Shown piece by piece: positions 9,401-15,126 of a stretch of DNA of 17,597 nucleotides. Made by a program: the position numbers and the translations under genes. Every line of letters starts with the position of its first letter. Position 1 is the stretch's first letter. This stretch comes from Stramenopiles sp. TOSAG23-2 (Eukaryota; Sar). Below the pieces are notes generated by a model, which was not told the origin of the DNA, searched no databases, and saw only the letters and a program-made list of their open reading frames with translations. The stretch covers positions 1 through 17,597 of the forward strand of contig LT649636.1 in assembly GCA_900128395.1 (NCBI GenBank). The letters run 5' to 3'.

Positions 9401-12400
9401 AACTCTCGCAAGGCTGAGGTTAATTGTTTCCATTCTTCTAACAAACCACTAAATTCATCATTTCCTCCACGATTTGATGAGTTTTTATTACTTTTCGTCT
9501 CCCTTCCATTTTCAGCATCTGCACCAGTCTCAGCAAGATGGTCCCGCAATCGTTGCAAATATCTTTCTCGGGCACGACGCAGTTGACTTTCCCATGAATC
9601 GCGTTCAAGTTTTAAATCGACTATCTTAGACTTTTGTTCTTTTAAATCAAGTGTTTGCATTTGAGTTCTTTTCACGGCCGAGTCCAATTCTTTTTGTAAT
9701 GAATCTACTTCACTTCTCTCTTTTGCCAATGACCTTTCAAGTGATGAAATTGTTGCAATCATGTTATTATTTTTACTGCTATTATTTTTCTCTGTTTTTT
9801 GTAATTGTATTAACTCCGAATTTAACTCTTCATTTTGTTGACTAAGACGCGATATAACAGTCGATTTCTCACTTACTTGCGCAGTCAATTCAATAATACG
9901 ATCTTGTTGTATCGAATGATGTGCTGTGCTATCATGTCCATCATCCTCAACACCAGCCTGTAAAACATCAACTGTTTCCATCAACACAGAAAGTTGAGTA
10001 TTGCGATCTTTGAGTATAACTTTTAAGCGTTGTATTTCTTTCTTTGCATCGAATAGCAATGCAGAATCAGATTTAGCACCTTTTGTTAATGCCAATAAAC
10101 CATGTTTCTTATCGCTTTCACTTGTAGAAGATGAGGTATTACTACTATTAGCAGCTGCTGCAGACATTAGCTTTGACCGTGCTTCTCGAACCTCCCGCTC
10201 TGCTTTTCTTAAATCACTTCTTATAAGTTCGTTTTCTGCAACATACGTTGCCATACGCCTGGATAAAGTTGAAATTTGATTTGAATGTATTTCATCGCGT
10301 CTTATTGTTTCTTGGCCTTGTTTCTCCTTCAAATCGATTATTTCACACTGTGCTTCATGGTAAGCTTTTTCTCGCTCGCTTAATTCACTTGATAATATTT
10401 CTACATTGTTTGATAAACGCTTGGCTTGCAATTCAAGAACAGCAATTTGTCCTTCCGTTGTTAATGGTTTACCTTTTAAATTTTCAACATCTTTTTCATG
10501 ACTATATACATCGTTGATAAATGACACCTTTGTTTCCCTCGTACCATTCTTATTCTTATTGTTACGACTGATATCTTCGCTATCACTTTTAACATGATTA
10601 TTTGGAAGTATTCGGCGATAACTGTCTACTCCATCTATTAATGATTTTAATCTTTCAATTTCTTCTCTATCTTCACCACGTTTCAAGCATAATGATATCA
10701 CGATTTGCTCAGGCGTAATATTGCGAATATTAGTCCCTGCTATCCCTAACTTTAACCTCGCCAATTCGGTCTCAGCTTCGTCGACTTGTATCCGGCTTAT
10801 ATGACATTGTTCAGCTAAACGTTTTATTTGATTTAAATGACTTTTTTTCTCCATTTCCCTTCGTTCTCTATCTTTTTTCAATGTCGTTATCTCCGTTGTT
10901 AACGCCGCTATCTGATTATGCAAATTGCTATTTCCTCTTAAAATTCGAATAGCTCGTTCCAACTCACGTATTTCCGTATCTTTATCATTTTTTTGCAATC
11001 GCAATTTCTTTTTACACTCTAAAACTAACGTATTTCGTTCTATCAAACTTTCTTCAGCCATGCGCAATCGTTTTCTAGCCTCCGCTGCTTGTCGAACCAT
11101 GGCCTGTCGCACATCAACTACTTCAACAACTTTCTCTTCCACTTCTTTTTGTAAATGTTCAATTGCATGCAAATCACCTTTTCGTTCATCTTCCTTTTTA
11201 TTCCTAAATTTATCTAAACGCATTATCAAAGATCTAACTGTATGTCTATATTGCAATGGATTTCTACCACCAGTTTGTTTCTGTTCCAATTCTGCCATGC
11301 GAATCTCTTCCTCCATGATTTCACTCATTTTTCTCCTTAAAACACGTTCATTTCCTTCTGCTAATTTCAATCTGGCTTTCAAATCTGTAATAGTTTTCTG
11401 CGCTAAATGTAATGTGCTAATTGATAATGGATCTTCTACGTTTTTACTAGTTGCTTGAACTCGTTTTAATTCTTCCACTTGTTCAACTGCCATCGACAAC
11501 CTGTGTTCCCCATCGATGACGGTCTTTGTAGCTGTCTCTTGAAGCGATTCTAAATCACGAACACGTCTTCTTAATTTTAGTATGATATCATCAGAATTTT
11601 TTCTCTCTTCCGTTTCTTTCTCGTATGTTGACTTGACTGTTTTTAATTCATTTAACAATTTATTTTTTTCTTCTAACATACGTTTTTGATCTGCGTTTGT
11701 CCTTTTTAAATCACGTGTAATTTCTTTAAATCTATCCAATTGTACATCTTTCTCTTTTGTCTCATCTTTTAACCATTTGGTTGCTTCAAGGTCTCTTGCT
11801 AGAGATGCAACTTTTTCTCGTTGTTCTTCTAAAGCATTTTGTAATCCTCTGATAACGTGCGTTGGATTGTTTTTATTTTGAAATGGAAGATTGATTGAAC
11901 TCAACAAAGTGTTTTGAGATGTTGGATTTGCATCATTTTCAGCACGTAATTTTGCAACTTCTGCAATTAATACTTCGATTTGTTCATCTTGATCTTTGAT
12001 CTTTGCGTTCAATTGTGGAACATTACCGCCACTAGAAGTCTGGTTATTAAAATCGCCATTATATATATTATCTATATCGTCAGATTTACTTGCACGACCA
12101 CCATGTAATTCTTGCAACGAAGCTCTTAAAGTTTCCATTTCATATTCTACTTCTTGCTTTTCTCGTTGACATTGTTCTAATTCACTATTTAATTGATCCA
12201 TTTTTAATCGCGATTCTGTCGTTTGCTTCATCATATTACGTTGTGTCTCATTTAATTGCAATTGTAAATCTTCATTCTCTTGTGCTAATTTATTTATTTC
12301 ATCATCCTTCGCTTGTAAAATTTCTAACACTCTTTGACTACGATCTTCCGCTTTTTCTTTTTCTTGATAAAGAGCTTCTGTTAATTTAGAAACCTCTAGA

Positions 12401-13080
12401 TCAAGAACGGCAGTATGATTTACCCCTGAAGATTCTTGTCCAGTATTTCCAAATGTACTCGATGCATGGTTGTTATTATCATTGACATGCTGCTGGTGTT
12501 GTTGTTGTTGTTGGTGGTGCTGCTGCTGCTGATGGTGACTATTTTTACTATTATTATCCATACGACTATTATTATTATTATTATTATTATTATTCTTACC
12601 TCCGCTCGTTGCTGAACTATTATGTTTTGTAGTCTGTGCATTATGCACTCTAGAACTTCCTTTCGATTGTTGTTGACGTTTTCTTGTTGGTCTACTACTG
12701 TTGGATGAAATTTTTTTTGGTTGAGGTATTCGTTTAGGCAATTTTTGTTCTTTTTCTGGTGTACCTAATAAATAAAAAGTGGTAAAGAATTTTTGTTCAA
12801 AATAACGTGATTTCATATGAAAATAATCACGTTGCCCAGCTTTTGCTTTCTTTTTATTTGGAAAGTGCATGACTTTCAACCGCACAACAACTGTTGTAGA
12901 TGACTCAGCGTCTATATGGACTCTTTCCGGTCTTACTTGGTACCTTTGCCCCGCACTTGGTTTAATTACAAGGTCAACTGGCGCGTCATATGGATTATAT
13001 AGTTCTACCCGGGCTTGATATGCTTGGTGTAATTGCACGTCCTGAAATACTAATTCAGTCGGTTGGACTTCTATATGCAT
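3412..13080 (-). CDS. Giant coiled-coil protein with N-terminal MSP/ASH-like domain
   Basis: One uninterrupted frame of 3,222 residues. I set the start at ATG 13080, because the open frame further upstream begins only at a GTG and the protein from MHIEVQPTELVFQDV onward has the look of an MSP/ASH domain start (beta-sandwich, residues 1 to about 105, with alternating hydrophobic strands). Residues about 120-220 are basic, then Asn/Gln/His-rich. From about 225 to 2950 almost everything is heptad-type coiled coil rich in Lys, Glu, Arg, Leu and Gln. The last about 270 residues are less coiled and end in SPSPFKK. ASH domains are typical of ciliary, centrosomal and basal-body proteins, so a structural or tethering role there is the best inference. 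A segment around LHLAQKTITDLKARL recalls CEP290-type coils, but coiled coils mislead easily and I do not assign that name. Divergently transcribed from the next gene. Confidence 0.8.
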   Translation of the reverse strand: MHIEVQPTELVFQDVQLHQAYQARVELYNPYDAPVDLVIKPSAGQRYQVRPERVHIDAESSTTVVVRLKVMHFPNKKKAKAGQRDYFHMKSRYFEQKFFTTFYLLGTPEKEQKLPKRIPQPKKISSNSSRPTRKRQQQSKGSSRVHNAQTTKHNSSATSGGKNNNNNNNNNSRMDNNSKNSHHQQQQHHQQQQQHQQHVNDNNNHASSTFGNTGQESSGVNHTAVLDLEVSKLTEALYQEKEKAEDRSQRVLEILQAKDDEINKLAQENEDLQLQLNETQRNMMKQTTESRLKMDQLNSELEQCQREKQEVEYEMETLRASLQELHGGRASKSDDIDNIYNGDFNNQTSSGGNVPQLNAKIKDQDEQIEVLIAEVAKLRAENDANPTSQNTLLSSINLPFQNKNNPTHVIRGLQNALEEQREKVASLARDLEATKWLKDETKEKDVQLDRFKEITRDLKRTNADQKRMLEEKNKLLNELKTVKSTYEKETEERKNSDDIILKLRRRVRDLESLQETATKTVIDGEHRLSMAVEQVEELKRVQATSKNVEDPLSISTLHLAQKTITDLKARLKLAEGNERVLRRKMSEIMEEEIRMAELEQKQTGGRNPLQYRHTVRSLIMRLDKFRNKKEDERKGDLHAIEHLQKEVEEKVVEVVDVRQAMVRQAAEARKRLRMAEESLIERNTLVLECKKKLRLQKNDKDTEIRELERAIRILRGNSNLHNQIAALTTEITTLKKDRERREMEKKSHLNQIKRLAEQCHISRIQVDEAETELARLKLGIAGTNIRNITPEQIVISLCLKRGEDREEIERLKSLIDGVDSYRRILPNNHVKSDSEDISRNNKNKNGTRETKVSFINDVYSHEKDVENLKGKPLTTEGQIAVLELQAKRLSNNVEILSSELSEREKAYHEAQCEIIDLKEKQGQETIRRDEIHSNQISTLSRRMATYVAENELIRSDLRKAEREVREARSKLMSAAAANSSNTSSSTSESDKKHGLLALTKGAKSDSALLFDAKKEIQRLKVILKDRNTQLSVLMETVDVLQAGVEDDGHDSTAHHSIQQDRIIELTAQVSEKSTVISRLSQQNEELNSELIQLQKTEKNNSSKNNNMIATISSLERSLAKERSEVDSLQKELDSAVKRTQMQTLDLKEQKSKIVDLKLERDSWESQLRRARERYLQRLRDHLAETGADAENGRETKSNKNSSNRGGNDEFSGLLEEWKQLTSALRELTISPATNNKERENLGDAPWVIERLKRIILDNDETLKEAIRHGRNARWEADCNRRKIILLESSLERHLSQNKSSAFEQMQLLRQQYRSKDAVLRSHIETITGIYTRRIDDLREHLQDANARVMELEVMARHAQLDCQFTESRLQESLAQQRLAEVPTVDSQVLQHLHEIKSAAQVVQDLVDDAKQDQKSMLLRFAEGMVSDARAEEAHANEEQLMRLQRALDDSKVEIQSLTEWKTAAMEREERLRREFQEGTHDQLLKAEGRFEKERSKLGRRLNDEATKLNENLAKQQMKYEKMIEELRIQLREQKQTRPGVHELRTVRQERENVDEENMKLMTKVKILSSELKTLQSQQKGKDTAVDDLRDFVAQLANKAGVTGNSTTRGGENVNTAEELAKELVNSKIQISELKRKLRVASRVESELRSTVATREARIKELKTGSNLMVAAGRSQRQQQQKQKTISIRQLEDELTSERARVALLSKEIANLRERKDEDGEDVNIKSLYEKIEEMADREKQLGKEIMRLTTQIETSNMPKTIKPNKNNDEKDGVKVPATAHLVTRNIPDSTAENEELKARLETLEKASGKRKNKFNGDGVLAQRLSYLEGALEISEKQRRALETRLTSLKKRSMKKSATPSSSTNEIDYEQKVDNLVQQNNKQQETYDTLSNDYALLRKKFDSMSKEKEKLMVKMEKKSSKTGKRSSKRGKSSSNPDSTPSPTSDESEQINKEKKELEAQLTSITNDYRVLRRKFDNVNRENESKADLLNSKDNNAKDLLKRLQIAENALEIDRRRFDKEKRDIEDKVKEKLQELEKRQVQVEAELNHDRTSLTQTAVKIEADLRADLGAANNKKQQLEAECLELKSQLMTMTRTNTELLQRIRDRESQYTKELSKLRSENTVLQSKSIEAERSFHDDMQASNAHAVEVEENAAEMKRQLVEMTETNAELVSRMRDFEQQQAGEHVEMTTEFMKQLTKMQDQLEQAHSHSHEVEAKAEASKTKALNNSRAALEGIKAKSESMNVLLQKLEHEKEYLANRINSLESERETSREKIHQMENDYAEAKEKISELQKEKEMRTQTLAAKIADSMTEEENTKLHELELLRKQEITAKQDEIDTLTTRLKKAEADLKHNANSADFEISNLKTRCESLKNQLESVQKSLEEAHATSNNRMSEREAKFNEIEHDLRKTIIELKDEADKATSHATHIEHALEKAHETEKHMSNDIKSYKKKLTKIEHQLQTFKEKSDKEHEEALSSIQQELQTTKKALAKEVQKRTKVEEILDEERKDLASKIKLLYEEGQRRQEANDNLSQMFELQIVEMKKTMIKEKKAGEDEVNLTVKLAERTAAVEILRAELNELKAKRRPSNSSVSSSGSDKRGKKKRVGRFDNHKKVRDMTDLSVLELRCSRIEVEKKNAETEVRLLKDQITDLKATQNSLTDMLEKKKEAEGKAKLRIRSVAKVANKKHKALKTEVSRLRDQIDVLRKNWMPPGDVEEKEKLVKTLRDAVKSLKIEMKKKDTILQKYEEEDKTENKKWENVEAARKKAVAKAKRALSEASRKASVEKRLRERLEQEKKEADNAKEKLEELEKKLKISQRNLNQRRIAMESMREGVHAQRDRLAEIQGKIKNQKELEKTAKEMKVSYERKSSEARRSLRRLGEAERTYKEALDKISALKKTLSEKDAKVRKETESSERRVSAVENRFKSFIEETASSIIDVAKEMIDGNNKLRARVNALKSAIVTPTKSPRSAQALSSVASMLDMSMNEVNDLLGLRTRDPISNQEQQHGGSPIRAMHDQALRYIKGAFAMDKVDSIRVQETLMQIINEKIRLEKQLIDVQKSLQNRKKASLAVTAATHTANDAVARKIDLSSVGNNNNTSRTSMRVGSENFGKDEVITNVHISRQGSIDITTQELPSIAEDIDLTNESLNLKQDEEQEATSAVTSALRPQKRAALKRRLKQLQEEAGIESTFESPVSKKGGAKSIRIERGESFNASLLSPSPFKK
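12488..12594 (-). repeat. CAG/CAA and AAT repeats (poly-Gln/His, poly-Asn coding)
   Basis: On the coding strand an (AAT)9 tract at 12568-12594 encodes nine Asn, followed by a CAG/CAA/CAC stretch at 12488-12534 encoding alternating Gln and His runs. Both sit in the disordered linker between the MSP/ASH-like domain and the coiled coil, and are likely length-polymorphic. Confidence 0.85.
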
Positions 13081-13581
13081 GATTTTGTTTGATATTACAA
13101 AAAAAAAAAGAACGTTATGCACAAAAAATAAATAAAGAATTAGTACTATATTCTTTTCATATATTATTTCACTGTATCTAATAAATATAAATAAATATAT
13201 CTTCTATTTACACTTTACTTCTTTTCCATAACTAGTTATTATAATAATAAAAATTGAATTACTAACTTATATTTCAATCAATTATTTTTGTGATGTGGAG
13301 TAATTATAACGTTTCCAATGCTATGTGCCTACTAATATATGGATTTAGGTTTAACGAGATTATTTGAGATGGTTTTTGTTGTTGTGGTTGCTTGTGTGTT
13401 TGTTTGGTTGTTGTGTTGAAAATATTTATTAATAATAAATATTTTTTTTTTGAAATTGCCTAATTTATAAATTTGAAAATACATTTATTAGATGTGTGGA
13501 TGTACATGATATGAAAAATCAAAGAAGAACATTTCTATCATTATATGCAAGAATAAGTATAGGAACATTTTGAAAAAGAAA
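13081..13581. promoter_or_regulatory. Divergent promoter region, AT-rich
   Basis: 501 bp between two divergently transcribed ATGs, with no gene. It is strongly AT-rich with A/T homopolymers (A-run 13099-13109, T-run 13442-13451), AATAAATA-type tracts near 13180-13200, a candidate TATAAAT at 13466-13472 about 110 bp before the + strand gene, a G/T-rich stretch at 13371-13418 with almost no C, and a perfect inverted repeat at 13419-13445. Promoter function is inferred from position; no transcription start can be fixed from sequence. Confidence 0.5.
13419..13445. repeat. Perfect 12-bp AT inverted repeat
   Basis: Arms AAAATATTTATT (13419-13430) and AATAAATATTTT (13434-13445) with a 3-nt AAT spacer; the right arm runs into the T-run reaching 13451. 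It lies upstream of the + strand gene, not after a stop codon. Could be a cruciform or a regulatory dyad, or just AT-rich sequence. Confidence 0.7.
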
Positions 13582-15126
13582 ATGTCGATATTAAATACAT
13601 TTAAAAAAATGGAAGCATCGGCAACGATGGCAGGTGCAGGGTTGATTGGGAAATATTTGATATATGGTGATGATGAAAATAGTAATAACGGTGGTGATAT
13701 GGAAGGGGAAAAAAAGAAACAAACTTCTTCTATTACTTCTAGTGCATTCATCGTACGTACCCCAACTATTGAAGAAATTGCTTTAATAAGTCAAGTAAAT
13801 ATTGGAATAGGTTCACAAACAAGTAATACGACGTTCGTATCCGTTGATCCAATACAATCTATTAATGAAGATGAAAAGGAGACACAAGAAGAAGAAAATA
13901 ATAATGATAATATTCAATCTATTAATAGTCGTAGTAGTAGTAGTAGTACCACCACGACTACTACTACTACTACTACCACTACTTTAACCACCACTACCAC
14001 CATCAATAAAAAACGTAAAGCAGAGGAAGTTTTTAATGAGTATGAAAACATTTTAAACAATGCTATATCAAAAGATATTGAAAGTTCAACTCATCTCAAA
14101 AATTTGAAAACAGAATATGAAAAAACGAAAACAGCATTACGTTCTCTTCGTCGAAAATTATCATCGTATACTAGTCCATCAAAACGTGATATAACGATAT
14201 CACAACGAGAAAATTTAGGTACTGGACATTATGAAATTGAACGTAAGGAAAAACAAGATGAAATAAAGTTATTGGAAGACAATTTGTCTATGTATGAAGA
14301 AAAAATTGAGGAAGCGGAAAAAAGTTTAATATCCTTTCAAAGTAAAAATAAAAATCGTATTAAACGTCATGAATTATTTATTGAACGAACAACACGTAAA
14401 ATGGAATTAGATGAGATACTTGAAAATATACAAAGTGATTTAAATGATATACAAGAAAAAGTAAAAGATGCAGAGGCAGTATTAATATCATATGAAACAC
14501 CTTTACCACAAAGCGGAAATAATAATAATAATAATAATAGTAGTAGTAGCAGTAACAATAATGACAACAACAACAATGATAATAATACCAATAACAATAA
14601 TAATAATATATCTGCTAGAAATGTTGATGAAATGTCAAAATTAGAATGTTTAAAAGAAATTGAGCAATTAAAATCAATTTGTAATGTACATAAAAATACA
14701 TTATTAAATGATGAAAATAAGAAAAATATTTTTTTAGCAAATGATGCGGAATGTATTCAATCTGTGAAAAAAATGGAAGATGCAGAAAATGCAATAGTAA
14801 ACATTGATAAGAATGTAAAATTAGTATGTGATAAATATGATACATTACGTTCTCAAGCAAAAAATATTATATTTGATAAGAAAAATACAAATCAAATGAT
14901 ATTAGCAATGCGAATTTTACATCAAAATGGTGGTGCAATGATGATGGATGATTTTAAAGAACAATTGCGTACTCGAATTGGTGTTAAACAAGGAGAAGAA
15001 AAGGAGGAGGGGGAGGGGGAAGAAAAGCAAATCAATTCAGTTCAATTAGTATATACATTGCTTGCAAATCGTTTAGTCCAATTTGATCGTAGTAATGGTA
15101 CAGAAGTGTTTTCGTTGTTGATTTGA
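13582..15126 (+). CDS. Coiled-coil protein with winged-helix-like C-terminus
   Basis: 514 residues from ATG 13582, the first ATG after an in-frame TGA at 13507-13509; the frame can be extended four codons only to a TTG, which is unlikely in a eukaryote. Residues 1-110 are mixed and acidic; about 113-140 are Ser then Thr homopolymers; a basic NLS-like NKKRK is at about 142-146. Coiled coil covers about 147-300, an Asn/Ser tract about 313-343, and a second coil about 346-430. Residues about 437-514 (helix MILAMRILHQNGG, then a helix around DDFKEQLRTRIGV, an acidic Gly/Glu insert, then a helix and a beta-hairpin-like end VQFDRSNGTEVFSLLI) look like a winged-helix fold. Such domains often bind DNA or protein partners in chromatin complexes. 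Family not recognised. The last 28 codons overlap the next gene on the other strand. Confidence 0.75.
   Translation: MSILNTFKKMEASATMAGAGLIGKYLIYGDDENSNNGGDMEGEKKKQTSSITSSAFIVRTPTIEEIALISQVNIGIGSQTSNTTFVSVDPIQSINEDEKETQEEENNNDNIQSINSRSSSSSTTTTTTTTTTTTLTTTTTINKKRKAEEVFNEYENILNNAISKDIESSTHLKNLKTEYEKTKTALRSLRRKLSSYTSPSKRDITISQRENLGTGHYEIERKEKQDEIKLLEDNLSMYEEKIEEAEKSLISFQSKNKNRIKRHELFIERTTRKMELDEILENIQSDLNDIQEKVKDAEAVLISYETPLPQSGNNNNNNNSSSSSNNNDNNNNDNNTNNNNNNISARNVDEMSKLECLKEIEQLKSICNVHKNTLLNDENKKNIFLANDAECIQSVKKMEDAENAIVNIDKNVKLVCDKYDTLRSQAKNIIFDKKNTNQMILAMRILHQNGGAMMMDDFKEQLRTRIGVKQGEEKEEGEGEEKQINSVQLVYTLLANRLVQFDRSNGTEVFSLLI
13931..13976 (+). repeat. AGT/ACT coding tracts forming an 18-bp inverted repeat
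   Basis: A (GTA)6 arm at 13931-13948 (Ser codons) and a (TAC)6 arm at 13959-13976 (Thr codons) are exact reverse complements with a 10-nt spacer. The coding frame reads Ser run then Thr run. The mRNA would be able to form a long stable hairpin here. Confidence 0.85.
14518..14608 (+). repeat. AAT/AGT/AAC triplet tract (poly-Asn/Ser coding)
   Basis: AAT, AGT, AAC and GAT triplets encode an Asn-rich linker (about residues 313-343) separating the two coiled-coil segments of the gene. Frame is intact through the tract. Confidence 0.85.
15001..15026 (+). repeat. Polypurine G-rich tract in coding sequence
   Basis: A G/A-only stretch with two runs of five G, in otherwise AT-rich surroundings, encodes a Glu/Gly/Lys insert inside the winged-helix-like domain. 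The G runs could in principle form a two-tetrad quadruplex or triplex. It ends about 15 bp before the antisense coding overlap begins. Confidence 0.6.
15042..15126. other. Antisense overlap of two coding sequences
   Basis: The stop of the + strand gene (TGA 15124-15126) lies inside the - strand gene, whose stop (TGA, seen as TCA at 15042-15044) lies inside the + strand gene. Each gene therefore uses the other's 3' coding end in antisense for 85 bp. The + strand product looks domain-like here, whereas the - strand product is a low-information tail after its coiled coil. Confidence 0.8.

Noticed and set aside
12488-12594. CRISPR-like or satellite array in the repeat-dense part of the giant gene
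   Set aside because: These are uninterrupted trinucleotide runs in frame, without spacers.
13081-13122. N-terminal extension of the giant protein from a GTG at 13122
   Set aside because: GTG starts are not expected in nuclear eukaryotic genes; the extension is a translated poly-T stretch, and ATG 13080 begins the domain cleanly.
13570-13581. Start of the coiled-coil gene at TTG 13570
   Set aside because: The first ATG is at 13582 with A at -3; a TTG start would be unusual here.
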